Positions 25,879 to 34,972 are shown, numbered from the stretch's first letter. The stretch is DNA of 48,837 nucleotides from Gemmatimonadota bacterium (GCA_040882465.1 JBBEBG010000008.1:1-48837), one strand, 5' to 3'. Notes: a model not told the origin generated them from the letters alone. Program-made: numbers and translations.

Positions 25879-27287
25879 GAGACGCGGGAGTGGAGCGGAG
25901 ATCGGTTCGCCCGCCGGCGGACTCTGAAAGAGCGCTCGGGGGAGCGCTCGCCGCGCAGGACGACCGACTTTCCAACTGCGTGCACTGCGGGTTCTGCCTC
26001 CCGGTGTGCCCCACCTATGTCCGGCTCTACGACGAGGCGGACTCGCCGAGAGGACGGCTCCACCTGATGCGCGCGGTCGTGGAGGGGCGGCTCGATGCAG
26101 GCTCGGACGCCTTCCAGCGCCACATCGATCGGTGTTTGGGGTGCCGGGCGTGCGAGACAGTGTGCCCCTCGGGGGTGGAGTACGGCTTCCTTCTTGAGCG
26201 CGCTCGGGAGGTGGCGGGGGATGCGCGCCCGCTGTCGGGGGCCTCAGCCCTTCTTCTGACAGCGATCCGAACCCCATCCCTCTTCCGGGTCTGGATGGGG
26301 GCGAGCCGTCTCCTCCGTTGGAGCCGGATCTCATCGGTCCTGGCGCGCCTCCTCCCCGGGTGGGGGCCGCTGAAGGTGCCCCGTTTGGGAATGGCGATGC
26401 TCGCGGCCTCGCTTCCCTGGCGGGTCCCGCGCGGAACCATCTCGGCTGAGGTCGCCAGGAGGGCGGAGACCGGGGGGTCCCCATCCGGAGCGACGCGACG
26501 GGACACCTCTCGCTCGGAGCGGCCCAAACGGAAGGGGCGGGTCGCCTTTCTGACCGGATGCGTGCAGGACCACCTCTTCCGCAGGGTCAACGAAGCCACC
26601 GCGCGAGTGCTGGCGGCGAACGGATGGGAGGTCGTGGATGTCCCCGGCCAGGGGTGCTGCGGTGCCCTTCACGCTCACGGCGGTCAGCTCGCGGTGGCCC
26701 GTGACCTCGCGAGAGTCAATCTCGCGGCCTTCCACGCCGCGGGGGTGGACTGGATCATTACGAACGCCGCCGGGTGCGGAGCGACGATGCGCGAGTACGA
26801 TCACCTGATGGAGGAGGGAAGTCCCGAAGACCGGGAAGCGGGCGCCTGGTTTTCCCAGCGAGTGCGTGATATTTCCGAGATCCTCGCGGGGGAAGGGCGA
26901 AAGCCGCTGCAGGGTGGCGCCCTTCCGATGCGGGTGGCGTACGACCCTCCCTGCCATCTCCTGCATGGACAGCGGGTCCGGAATCCGCCCCTGGACCTCC
27001 TTCGCTCCATTCCGGGGCTTGAACTCGTGCCTGTCCCTAACGGGGACGAGTGCTGCGGGGGAGCGGGAATCTACGGGATCACCCACCCGGATCTGGGCGG
27101 AAGGGTGGGAGGTGACAAGGTCATCGCGGTGAGGAGCACAGGTGCCGCGGTTCTCGCCACGGGGAATCCGGGGTGCGCGATGCAGATCGGAGGCGGCCTC
27201 CGCATCCAGGGATCGCACATCCAGGTGGCCCACCCCGTCGAGCTTCTCGACGAGAGCTACCGGAGGGGGGGTGTCTACGCCCGGTGA
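25869..27287 (+). CDS. glcF: Glycolate oxidase iron-sulfur subunit GlcF
   Basis: The 472-residue product carries electrons from the GlcDE flavins toward the quinone pool. Two 4Fe-4S motifs are intact: CVHCGFCLPVCP (Cys37, 40, 43, 47) and CLGCRACETVCP (Cys89, 92, 95, 99). Two cysteine-rich CCG domains follow, with GQGCCGALHAHGG and DECCGGAGIYG. A Ser/Arg-rich insert at about residues 200-225 separates the two halves. The GTG start at 25869 overlaps the glcE end; a GTG six bases on is also possible. The peptidase gene begins inside its last 17 bases. Confidence 0.92.
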   Translation: MEVRDAGVERRSVRPPADSERALGGALAAQDDRLSNCVHCGFCLPVCPTYVRLYDEADSPRGRLHLMRAVVEGRLDAGSDAFQRHIDRCLGCRACETVCPSGVEYGFLLERAREVAGDARPLSGASALLLTAIRTPSLFRVWMGASRLLRWSRISSVLARLLPGWGPLKVPRLGMAMLAASLPWRVPRGTISAEVARRAETGGSPSGATRRDTSRSERPKRKGRVAFLTGCVQDHLFRRVNEATARVLAANGWEVVDVPGQGCCGALHAHGGQLAVARDLARVNLAAFHAAGVDWIITNAAGCGATMREYDHLMEEGSPEDREAGAWFSQRVRDISEILAGEGRKPLQGGALPMRVAYDPPCHLLHGQRVRNPPLDLLRSIPGLELVPVPNGDECCGGAGIYGITHPDLGGRVGGDKVIAVRSTGAAVLATGNPGCAMQIGGGLRIQGSHIQVAHPVELLDESYRRGGVYAR

Positions 27288-28449
27288 TCACACCCTCGTA
27301 AGGCTCCGGGATCTCGCACGGGCGAAGGAGGAGGCGTGGGTCTCGCTCGTGGAGGAGCTCGTCGGGATCGAGTCTCCCTCTTCGGTTCCCGCCGCCCAAG
27401 CCCGCGTGCAAGAGGTGATGGCTCGGAACCTCGAGGGGCTGGGTTACCAAATCCGCCGGATTGGCGGGAAGGCCACCGGCGACGTCCTGCTCGCCCTTCC
27501 CCGCAAGGATGTCCGCCGGAGTCCGCAGCTCCTCCTCGGACACACGGACACGGTCTGGCCAGTGGGGACCCTGGGAGTGATGCCCGTTCGCCGCGAGGGG
27601 GACCGGCTTTTTGGTCCCGGAGTCTTCGACATGAAGGCCGGACTCGCGCAGATTGTCCTCGCTCTCCAGCTTCTTCTCGAAGTAGGGCTGTCACCCGAGG
27701 TGCCGCCGGTGGTCCTCCTCAATTCCGACGAGGAGCTCGGAAGCCCGGAATCCACTCCATCCATCCGGCGTTGGGCCGCGAAGTCCTGCAGAGTCTTCGT
27801 GCTCGAGCCGGCGCTCGGTGCGGAGGGAAGGCTCAAGACCTCGCGGAAGGCGTCCGGGACCTTTCGCCTGCGGGTGATCGGGAGAAGCGCGCACGCCGGC
27901 CTCGATCCCGATCGTGGGGCGAGCGCGATCGAGGAGCTGGCCGGCGACATCCTCGCGCTTTGCGGGCTTTCCGATCCTCCGCGGGGGATCCGGGTGAACG
28001 TAGGGAAGATCCGTGGCGGCGAGACTTCCAACACGGTGGCCGCGGAGGCGGAGGCGGAGGTGGATGTCCGCGTGACGCATCGCGAGGACGCCGCCCGGAT
28101 CGAGGCCGCGATCCGGGGATTGGAGCCCCGCCTGGAGGGGTGCCGGCTCGAAGTCCATGGGGGATTCGTTCGGCCGCCATTCGAGCGGACCGCCGGCACG
28201 GCCGCCCTCTGGGAGGAGGCGAGGGGATTGGCCCTACGGATGGGGATCGAGTTGCGGGAGGGGATGGCAGGGGGAAGCTCCGACGGGAACACGACCGCCC
28301 CGATCGCCCCGACCCTGGACGGCCTTGGTGCGGTCGGAGACGGCGCACATGCCGCGCACGAGCATGTGGAAGTCGGACGGTCCCTCGATCGCGGCGCCCT
28401 CCTCGCGGCTCTCCTGCTCGCGCCCGCCCCGATGAGGCCGCATCGTTAG
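27271..28449 (+). CDS. M20-family metallopeptidase (carboxypeptidase G2-like)
   Basis: The 392-residue product starts at a GTG at 27271 after a CGGAGGGGGG stretch, overlapping the glcF end. The dinuclear zinc ligands are seen in LLGHTDTVWP (His91, Asp93), GVFDMKAG (Asp120), NSDEELGSPES (Glu154 base, Glu155 ligand) and AHAAHEHVEV near the end. The dimerisation domain begins at SGTFRLRVIGRSAHAG. This arrangement matches glutamate carboxypeptidase/CPG2-like hydrolases that release an N-acyl group or C-terminal residue. With the racemase and D-aminoacylase downstream, an N-acyl-L-amino-acid hydrolase is a reasonable guess. Confidence 0.87.
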   Translation: MSTPGDHTLVRLRDLARAKEEAWVSLVEELVGIESPSSVPAAQARVQEVMARNLEGLGYQIRRIGGKATGDVLLALPRKDVRRSPQLLLGHTDTVWPVGTLGVMPVRREGDRLFGPGVFDMKAGLAQIVLALQLLLEVGLSPEVPPVVLLNSDEELGSPESTPSIRRWAAKSCRVFVLEPALGAEGRLKTSRKASGTFRLRVIGRSAHAGLDPDRGASAIEELAGDILALCGLSDPPRGIRVNVGKIRGGETSNTVAAEAEAEVDVRVTHREDAARIEAAIRGLEPRLEGCRLEVHGGFVRPPFERTAGTAALWEEARGLALRMGIELREGMAGGSSDGNTTAPIAPTLDGLGAVGDGAHAAHEHVEVGRSLDRGALLAALLLAPAPMRPHR

Positions 28450-28551
28450 CGGGTCGCCCTCGCGGCAAGGGCTTCGAGGAACCTGGAGCGGAGTTGGCCG
28501 GTTCAGGGGATGGGCGAGGGAAGGGCCGCCACAGCTACGAAAGGGACCCAC

Positions 28552-29778
28552 ATGGTATCCGATCACGATCGTAAACGAACCCGTCGGCTCGCCGTTCTCG
28601 GATCCGGTCCGGTGGGGCTCGACGCCGCCCTGGCCGCGCTCGACGCCGGCTACGACGTCGCCGTTTACGAGGCTTCGGGGCGCCCGGCAGCAAATGTGCG
28701 GGACTGGGGGCACGTGCGACTCTTTTCCCCCTGGGGGATGAACGTGTCGCCGCGGATGGAGCGTCACCTCGCCGCGATCGGCGCCCCGCTCGAGGTGGAC
28801 CGGGAGGTCACCTCCACCGGGTGGGAGCTCGCCGACCGGGTGCTCGATCCCTTGTGGGCCGAGACCCCGCTCTCCTCCGTCCTCCGGCTCGGGACCCGCG
28901 TCGTGGCGGTCGGGAGGGAGGGCACGCTCAAACACGAGGAGATCGCGACCCCCGAACGGGCGAGCCGCCCCTTCCGGATCCTCCTCCAGGACGAGTCGGG
29001 ACGCGAGTGGGTGGAGCGGGCGGACGTCGTTCTGGACTGCACCGGGAAATACGGAAACCCGAACACGCTCGGGGACGGCGGGATTCCCGCTCCCGGTGAA
29101 CGTGGTCTGGGGGATCGGATCCAGTCACGCATCCCGGACCTCGACGGGGGGACCGAGGAGTGGGCGGGGAGGACCGTCCTCCTGGCCGGCTCGGGCCACT
29201 CCGCACAGACGGTGGCCCGGGACTTCGCCGCGCTCGGCGCCGAGCGTCCGAATACCCGGGTGATCTGGGTCCTCCGGAAGACGCATCCCGACTGGGGCGC
29301 AGTCGCGGGAGATCCTCTCCCGCAGCGGAGGGAGCTCACCGACGCGGCCGAGTCGCTCGCGGCCGGGGCTTCCCCCGTCGTGCGGCCCCGGCCGGGATCG
29401 GTCGTGGAATCGATTTCGCGTGAAAACGGGGGGATCCGGGTCCGATTGCGACAGGGGGGCGGAAGCGAGGAAGAATTTCATGTAGACCGCATCGTTTCGC
29501 TGACGGGCGGGGTCGGGGACGACACCATTTATCGCCAGCTCCAGGTCCATGAGTGTTATGCCTTCAGCGCGCCCATGAAGCTGTCGGCCGCCCTCCTCGG
29601 CGCAGCGGGCGGGGATTGCACGCAGCAGGAGAGCCACGGAGTGGACGCACTCAAGAATCCGGAACCGAACTTCTTCATCCTCGGCGACAAGTCGTATGGG
29701 CGGAACAGCACCTTTCTTCTCCGGGTGGGTTGGCAACAGGTGGACGAGGTCTTCGAGGAGCTGGAACGGGCCTTGTGA
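28552..29778 (+). CDS. FMO-like FAD/NAD(P)-binding oxidoreductase
   Basis: The 408-residue product has an N-terminal FAD Rossmann motif, LAVLGSGPVGLDAALAALD, and a second nucleotide-binding motif LLAGSGHSAQTVARDF in the middle, the two-Rossmann layout of flavin monooxygenases and CzcO/YpdA-type reductases. DCTGKYGNPNTLG resembles their linker. The FMO fingerprint FxGxxxHxxx(Y/F) is not evident. The end FFILGDKSYGRNSTFLLRVGWQQVDEVF is distinctive. The substrate is unknown. The start at 28552 follows AAAGGGA. Its stop overlaps the GTG of the racemase gene by 4 bp, so the two are probably coupled in translation. Confidence 0.75.
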   Translation: MVSDHDRKRTRRLAVLGSGPVGLDAALAALDAGYDVAVYEASGRPAANVRDWGHVRLFSPWGMNVSPRMERHLAAIGAPLEVDREVTSTGWELADRVLDPLWAETPLSSVLRLGTRVVAVGREGTLKHEEIATPERASRPFRILLQDESGREWVERADVVLDCTGKYGNPNTLGDGGIPAPGERGLGDRIQSRIPDLDGGTEEWAGRTVLLAGSGHSAQTVARDFAALGAERPNTRVIWVLRKTHPDWGAVAGDPLPQRRELTDAAESLAAGASPVVRPRPGSVVESISRENGGIRVRLRQGGGSEEEFHVDRIVSLTGGVGDDTIYRQLQVHECYAFSAPMKLSAALLGAAGGDCTQQESHGVDALKNPEPNFFILGDKSYGRNSTFLLRVGWQQVDEVFEELERAL

Positions 29779-30890
29779 GAGTCACGGGCGCCGAGTTACT
29801 CGAAGTCCGACTGACACTTATGGAGCCGTTCGCCTCGAGCGCGGGCCCCCGGTCGGAACGGCGGATCCTCCTCCTGCGAGTGCGGGGAGAGGAGGGGTTG
29901 GAGGGGTGGGGGGAGTGTGTGGCGGGCGAGACGCCGGCCTATTCTCCCGAGACTACGGAGACCGCCTGGCTCGTCCTCACCGAGTTCATCCTCCCTTCGG
30001 TGGTGGGGCGAGAAATCTTGGGGCCCGAGGAAATCCTGGCGCCCGTGTCGTGGGTCCAGGGACATTCCATGGCGAAGGCGGCCGTCGAGATGGCTTACTG
30101 GGACCTTCAGGGGCAGGAGAGCGGGGTCCCCCTCTGGGAGCTCCTCGGGGGTTCGGGCGACGCGGTTCCGGTCGCCTGCGCGGTGGGGCTCCAGCCGAGC
30201 CGCGAAGCGCTCCTCGAGCGGATTGAGGCGGCGCTCGAACGTGGTTATTCCGCGGTGAAGCTGAAGATCGAGCCCGGCCGGGAGGCGGAAATCGCCGGCG
30301 CCGCCAGAGACCGATTCCCCGACGCTTCGCTCGCCGTGGACGCGAACGGGGCATACGCGGGGCGGGACGGGAGCCGGCTGGAGGCCCTGGACCGGCTCGG
30401 GCTTCTCTGGATCGAGCAACCCCTCGGCCGTATGGACTTCTTGGGGCACGCCCGACTCCAGAAGAAGCTTCGCACGCCGATCTGCTTGGACGAATCGATC
30501 GGATCTCCCGAGGAACTCCGCCTCGCCCTCGAGCTGGGCTCCTGTGGAGCAGTCAGCGTCAAACCGGGGTTGTTGGGGGGCCACCGCGTGGCGCGGGAGT
30601 TGCACGACATCTGCCGTGACAGAGGGATCCCGGTCCGGTGCGGGGGAATGCTGGAGTCGGGGATTGGCCGTGCACACAACCTCGCCCTCACGACCCTCCC
30701 GGGGTTCACGCTTCCGGGGGACATCTCGGAGTCGCGGCGGTACTGGATTCGGGACATCGTGACACCGGAATTCGAGCTCCGGGACGGAAGGATGAGGCCC
30801 CCCTCCGCGGCCGGGATCGGGGTGGCGCCAGACCTCGCCTACATCCGGGAACACGCCGTCCGGCGCGCAGAATTCGGGGTGAACGAATGA
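29775..30890 (+). CDS. N-acylamino-acid racemase / o-succinylbenzoate synthase family
   Basis: The 371-residue product is an enolase-superfamily enzyme of the NAAAR/OSBS branch. The active site is complete: Lys162 and Lys164 (VKLKIEPG), metal ligands Asp189 (VDANGAY), Glu214 (WIEQPL) and Asp239 (CLDESIGS), and Lys263 (SVKPG). These positions nearly coincide with Amycolatopsis NAAAR/OSBS. The block RCGGMLESGIGRAHN is diagnostic of this branch. Enzymes here either make o-succinylbenzoate for menaquinone or racemise N-acylamino acids. No men gene lies nearby, and the next gene is a D-aminoacylase relative, so the racemase role is favoured. Confidence 0.87.
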   Translation: MRVTGAELLEVRLTLMEPFASSAGPRSERRILLLRVRGEEGLEGWGECVAGETPAYSPETTETAWLVLTEFILPSVVGREILGPEEILAPVSWVQGHSMAKAAVEMAYWDLQGQESGVPLWELLGGSGDAVPVACAVGLQPSREALLERIEAALERGYSAVKLKIEPGREAEIAGAARDRFPDASLAVDANGAYAGRDGSRLEALDRLGLLWIEQPLGRMDFLGHARLQKKLRTPICLDESIGSPEELRLALELGSCGAVSVKPGLLGGHRVARELHDICRDRGIPVRCGGMLESGIGRAHNLALTTLPGFTLPGDISESRRYWIRDIVTPEFELRDGRMRPPSAAGIGVAPDLAYIREHAVRRAEFGVNE

Positions 30891-32590
30891 GAATCATGCT
30901 TTTGGTTCTGTATACTATCTTGGGGGCCGTAGGGGCGGCCGCGCAGGTGGCTTCCGCCGAGGATCCCTGGGACGTCCTCCTCGTCGGCGGCCGCCTCGTG
31001 GACGGGACGGGGAACCCCTGGCGATTCGCGGACGTGGCGCTCCGGGGGGACCGCATCGCGGCCATTGCGCCCCCCGGGCTCCTGTCGCGGGAAAACGCCC
31101 GGGAGGTCGTGGACGTCCGTGGCCTCGTCGTGGCCCCGGGGTTCATAGACCTGAACGGTCAGTCGGACGAGCGGTACCTCGAGGATGGGTCCGCCCTCTC
31201 GAAAACCTTCCAGGGTGTCACGACGGAGATCATGGGGGAGTCCAACACCCCGGCCCCCGTCAACGGACGAACCCTCGGCTGGGTGAACCCGGCCGATCCC
31301 GTCGCCGTCCGGCGCTCCAGCGAGTGGAGGCGCTTCGGCGCCTGGCTGGAAGAGATGGAGGCGGGCGCGGTCGCGGTGAACGTGGGGTCGTTCTTGGGGG
31401 GGACGACCGTCCGGCGTTACGCCATGGGCGCGGCGCTCGGAGCCCCGAGCACGGCCGAACTGGACACGATGCGGGCGGTCACGGCGCGGGCGATGGAGGA
31501 CGGCGCATTCGGGGTAGCCACTGCCCTGATTTACCCGCCGGGCGCCTACGCCGGCACTGAGGAGCTGGTCGAAATCGCTCGGGTCGTCGCGCAGTACGGG
31601 GGGGTCTACATCACCCACCTTCGGAGCGAGTCCAACCGGATCCTCCAGGCGATCGACGAGGCCGCCGACATTGGCGAGCGGGCGGGAGTTCCCGTCGAGA
31701 TCTACCACCTGAAGGCGGCCGGAGTCGAGAACTGGGGCCTCACGGAGGAGATCGTCGCGCGCATCGAAAGCGCCCGCGCTCGGGGAGTGGACGTGGGAGC
31801 GGCGATGTACCCGTACACGGCGGCCTCCACCAGCCTCACCGCCTGCTTCCCTCCCTGGAGTCAGGCTGATGACCGCCTCTTCCCGAACCTCCGGGACCCG
31901 GACGCGCGGGCGCGGATGCGCGAGGAGATGCTGGGGCCACCCTCTGACTGGGAAAACTGGTGCCGGCTCGCCACGCCGGAGGGGAGCATCGTCTCGACCG
32001 TGTCGCGGCCGGAGCACCTTCCCCTCATCGGCCGGACCCTGGAGGAAGTGGCGCTCACTCTGGGGTCGGCGGACTGGGTGGAAGCGGCGATGGACCTCGT
32101 TCTCCGGGACGGCTCCAATGTCGGGATGATCTACTTCGCGATGTCGGAGGACGCCGTTCGGCGGAATCTCACCCTACCCTGGATCAAGTTCGGGACCGAC
32201 GGCGCCGGCTGGAATCCAACGGGGGGAGGAGGGCAGCCGCACCCCCGCGCCTACGGCACCTATCCCCGCATCCTCGGCCACTATGTGCGCGACGAGGGCG
32301 TCCTCCGCCTCGAGGACGCGATCCGTAAGGCGTCGTCCGCGGTGGCGGACCGGATCGGGCTCCGCGAGCGGGGCACCGTGCGTCCCGGATACTTCGCGGA
32401 TCTCGTCGTCCTGGACCTCGGCGCGGTGGAGGAGCGGGCGACCTACGAGCGTCCGCACCAACTCGCCGAGGGAGTCGTGCACCTCTTCGTGAATGGCCGG
32501 GCGGTCATTCGTGACGGCGTGGCCACCGAAGCCCGTCCCGGCCGTTTCCTCCGGGGACCCGGGGCGACTTCGCTCACCCCTCCCAACTGA
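30887..32590 (+). CDS. Exported D-aminoacylase-type amidohydrolase
   Basis: The 567-residue product belongs to the N-acyl-D-amino-acid deacylase branch of the amidohydrolase superfamily. A signal peptide covers about residues 1-24. The TIM-barrel metal histidines are present in ITHLRSES (His244) and IYHLKAAG (His274), as is the Asp in GTDGAGW (Asp438). The usual HxH after PGFID is replaced by LNGQSD, and the cysteine of the GNCG loop is Glu (EIMGES). I recall a subgroup with PGFID-x-x-GQS and E in that loop, so these look like subgroup features rather than decay. Export separates it from the cytoplasmic racemase to which it is joined by a 4-bp overlap. Confidence 0.85.
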   Translation: MRIMLLVLYTILGAVGAAAQVASAEDPWDVLLVGGRLVDGTGNPWRFADVALRGDRIAAIAPPGLLSRENAREVVDVRGLVVAPGFIDLNGQSDERYLEDGSALSKTFQGVTTEIMGESNTPAPVNGRTLGWVNPADPVAVRRSSEWRRFGAWLEEMEAGAVAVNVGSFLGGTTVRRYAMGAALGAPSTAELDTMRAVTARAMEDGAFGVATALIYPPGAYAGTEELVEIARVVAQYGGVYITHLRSESNRILQAIDEAADIGERAGVPVEIYHLKAAGVENWGLTEEIVARIESARARGVDVGAAMYPYTAASTSLTACFPPWSQADDRLFPNLRDPDARARMREEMLGPPSDWENWCRLATPEGSIVSTVSRPEHLPLIGRTLEEVALTLGSADWVEAAMDLVLRDGSNVGMIYFAMSEDAVRRNLTLPWIKFGTDGAGWNPTGGGGQPHPRAYGTYPRILGHYVRDEGVLRLEDAIRKASSAVADRIGLRERGTVRPGYFADLVVLDLGAVEERATYERPHQLAEGVVHLFVNGRAVIRDGVATEARPGRFLRGPGATSLTPPN

Positions 32591-33215
32591 ATCGGGGAGT
32601 CCGCGCCTCGAGCTGCCGTGAAGGGAGGTCGAGAAGGCGGACCAGGACACGGCTCAACCCGCGCCCGAGCGCGCTGCCGAGCCCGGAGTCGCCGCCACTC
32701 GCGGGGGCCGGGAGATTGCGGAGCCACCTTCGGAGCTCCTCGAGATCGGTGAGCGAGAGGGTCTCCATCTCGAGCCGGCCGAGGTAGTAATACCGCCCGG
32801 GCGAGGGTGGTGTGAGGGGAACGCGCAGCTCTCGCTCGAGAATTGCGGAGGCCTCCCCGGGGGTGTCCGCCTGGAGCACGATGCCGTCGGTCGTCTCCAC
32901 AGTGAACCAGCCGCCCAGCTGATCGTAGCGGACCGTGGCGCGCCACTCGTGTCGGCCTCGCTGCGAGTCGAACCATCCGTCTCTCCAGAGCTCGGTCACG
33001 ACCGTGAAGCGGACGTGGAGACCGGCCTCCATCGAGCTCCGGATTCCCGGCTCGGAAAGGAGGTCGTCCACAAAGACCGTGACTCCGCCATCCGCCTCCC
33101 GCAGCTGCATGCGGTAAGGCGGGACCTCCTGAGCCCAAACGGGCCCGGAGAGCGACAGCGTGAGGATCAGCGCGGCCGCCGACCCTCGGACGCTCGAACG
33201 GATTGCGCCTGGCAC
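32574..33215 (-). CDS. DUF4390 family protein
   Basis: The product is 213 residues from a GTG at 33215, which opens a signal peptide (SSVRGSAAALILTLSLSGPVWAQ) and lies 14 bases after the stop of the upstream barrel gene; the longer in-frame extension to 33473 overlaps that gene. The globular part has the DUF4390 pattern: DGGVTVFVDDLLS, VRFTVVTELWRDGWFD, HEWRATVRYDQLGGWFTV and GRYYYLGRLEMETLSLTDLEELRRWL. DUF4390 genes are often beside ntrY/ntrX in proteobacteria, which supports this call. Function is unknown; it is probably periplasmic. Its 3' end overlaps the aminoacylase gene by 17 bp on the opposite strand. Confidence 0.75.
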   Translation of the reverse strand: MPGAIRSSVRGSAAALILTLSLSGPVWAQEVPPYRMQLREADGGVTVFVDDLLSEPGIRSSMEAGLHVRFTVVTELWRDGWFDSQRGRHEWRATVRYDQLGGWFTVETTDGIVLQADTPGEASAILERELRVPLTPPSPGRYYYLGRLEMETLSLTDLEELRRWLRNLPAPASGGDSGLGSALGRGLSRVLVRLLDLPSRQLEARTPRFSWEG

Positions 33216-33229
33216 GGGAGCCCGAGTGA

Positions 33230-34972
33230 TCAGAAGCGGCGCTGGAGCCGAACGAAGAAGTTCAGCTCCTGATCGCGCCGATTGAGCGGATAGGACCAAT
33301 AGAGCCCGAAGGGCCCAAAAAAGATGCCCGCGCCGACATCGGCGCGGGTCGGGCTGTCGTTCCGGGCCACCTCCTCGGCGAGGTCCCCGCGGACCCAACC
33401 CCGGCCCGCGTTGAAGAAGATTTCCCAGGCCGGCCGCAGCTCGAAGAGCGAGGAGAGTTCCGCATCCTCCCATTCGTCCGGAACCGGATTCCAGGAAATC
33501 GGGAGGAATCCCTGGAACTCCGCCTGGAAGAGGAGGGTGCGGTCGCAGCCGTAAAGGGGAAATACTGGCTGGATCTGCTCTGCCGCCTCATCGGCGCCCG
33601 TGCTTGCCTGATAAACGGTCGAGCGGGCTCCACACGACACGGAGAATCGCGGGTGGCCGGGGAGGGTGCCTTCTCCCCCGAGCGCCGACTGGAGCTGCGG
33701 AGGGAGGGGGGACGAGGTGAGCGTCCCCGCGCCCGCGACTCGGAGGTTGAGGCGAGAGGTCGGCGAGACGCGGGCATACCTGCGGAGGTCGAAGGCCCCC
33801 CGAGTAAAGGTCGGCAGCTCGGGGCCCCAGTCTCCGGAATCTCCTTCGAGTGCAGAAGGATCGAGGGAGAATTGGGGAAGCCTAAGGGCCCCACCGACCT
33901 GCCGCGAGAATCGGAGGTCGAGCGACCACCCGTCGGACGGGTCTAGCGCGTTGTCGGTCTGGTCCCAATGGAGGTCGGCCTCGACACTTCGGACGGTTCC
34001 TTCGCCCGCGAGCGAGAGGGGGCGCCACGCGTGATCCGAGCTGCGCAGCGTCCAGGGGTCATGCACCGCGGGGGTCCTGTTCTCCTCCTCGCGATAGGCG
34101 ACCGTGAGGTTGAGTGGGATGCGCGCCGGCCGCAGGTCGAGAAAGGCGGTCCACCCTTCACGCTCGTAAAAGTCGCGGAGGTCGCGACGCAGGAAGAATG
34201 TCGAAAGAGAACTTTCGAGGTCTCCCATCCCGCGGTTCTCGATCGCCGCGACCTCACGGAACGCGGTGGCCCCGATCGAGGCCGTTCCCCTGCCACCGAG
34301 TCCCTGGTCCAGGAGGAACGCGTAGCCCAGGCGGTCCGACTCAAGGTTCAACCCCGATACGGAGCGCCAGATCGCGAGTGCCTCCATGGAGAGGGGATTC
34401 GACCCCACCGTCTGGATGACGGGGCCGATCCGGACCGGAAGCCCCTCGACCCGGTTGTAAGTTGGTCCCGCGCGAATCGTCACGCGAGCCTGTCCGAATC
34501 CCAGGTCCGACGCGAGAAAGCCCGGTGCGAAGTCCCCGTCGGGGATCGCCTCGACGACGCCGGCGCGGGTTCGATACCGGAAGGGATAGGCGAAGATGCG
34601 CGAGACTCCCGTGATTGTCGCGCCCGGGTCCATTTGGAGGGCGCCGCCGACCACGAGCACGTCTCCTCCGACACGGGCGCCCGTGCGCATCCGAAGGTCG
34701 CCATTGGCGACGAGGAGATTGCCCGTGACCTCGCCCTGGAGCTCCACCTCGCCCCCGAGGACGGCGACCGACCCCTCGACACGCGTTCCCTCCGGAATCC
34801 GGGCACCGCCGGGGAGCCGGAGGACCTCTGCCGAATTAAGAGTTTCGATGACCTCCTGGATCACCGAGGAAGGGGGGGGGCCGGCAGCAGCCTCCGGGAG
34901 TTGTGCCCCGAGGGGATAGGAGACCGGCGCGAGGATCGCGAGAAGGGGGAGGAGGAATCTTCGGACGGACAC
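33230..34972 (-). CDS. Outer-membrane barrel protein with bactofilin-like N-terminus
   Basis: The 580-residue product starts at a GTG at 34972 with GGAGG six bases upstream and opens a signal peptide (VSVRRFLLPLLAILAPVS to GAQ). Residues about 45-125 contain hydrophobic turns like VEGSVAVLGGEVELQGEV and VGGDVLVVGGALQMDPGA, a beta-helical pattern seen in polymer-forming (bactofilin/DUF583) domains. The rest is strand-rich and ends LNFFVRLQRRF, with the terminal Phe typical of outer-membrane barrels inserted by BAM; it is about the length of a BamA/surface-antigen barrel but lacks POTRA domains. It sits between ntrX and the DUF4390 gene. Confidence 0.7.
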   Translation of the reverse strand: MSVRRFLLPLLAILAPVSYPLGAQLPEAAAGPPPSSVIQEVIETLNSAEVLRLPGGARIPEGTRVEGSVAVLGGEVELQGEVTGNLLVANGDLRMRTGARVGGDVLVVGGALQMDPGATITGVSRIFAYPFRYRTRAGVVEAIPDGDFAPGFLASDLGFGQARVTIRAGPTYNRVEGLPVRIGPVIQTVGSNPLSMEALAIWRSVSGLNLESDRLGYAFLLDQGLGGRGTASIGATAFREVAAIENRGMGDLESSLSTFFLRRDLRDFYEREGWTAFLDLRPARIPLNLTVAYREEENRTPAVHDPWTLRSSDHAWRPLSLAGEGTVRSVEADLHWDQTDNALDPSDGWSLDLRFSRQVGGALRLPQFSLDPSALEGDSGDWGPELPTFTRGAFDLRRYARVSPTSRLNLRVAGAGTLTSSPLPPQLQSALGGEGTLPGHPRFSVSCGARSTVYQASTGADEAAEQIQPVFPLYGCDRTLLFQAEFQGFLPISWNPVPDEWEDAELSSLFELRPAWEIFFNAGRGWVRGDLAEEVARNDSPTRADVGAGIFFGPFGLYWSYPLNRRDQELNFFVRLQRRF

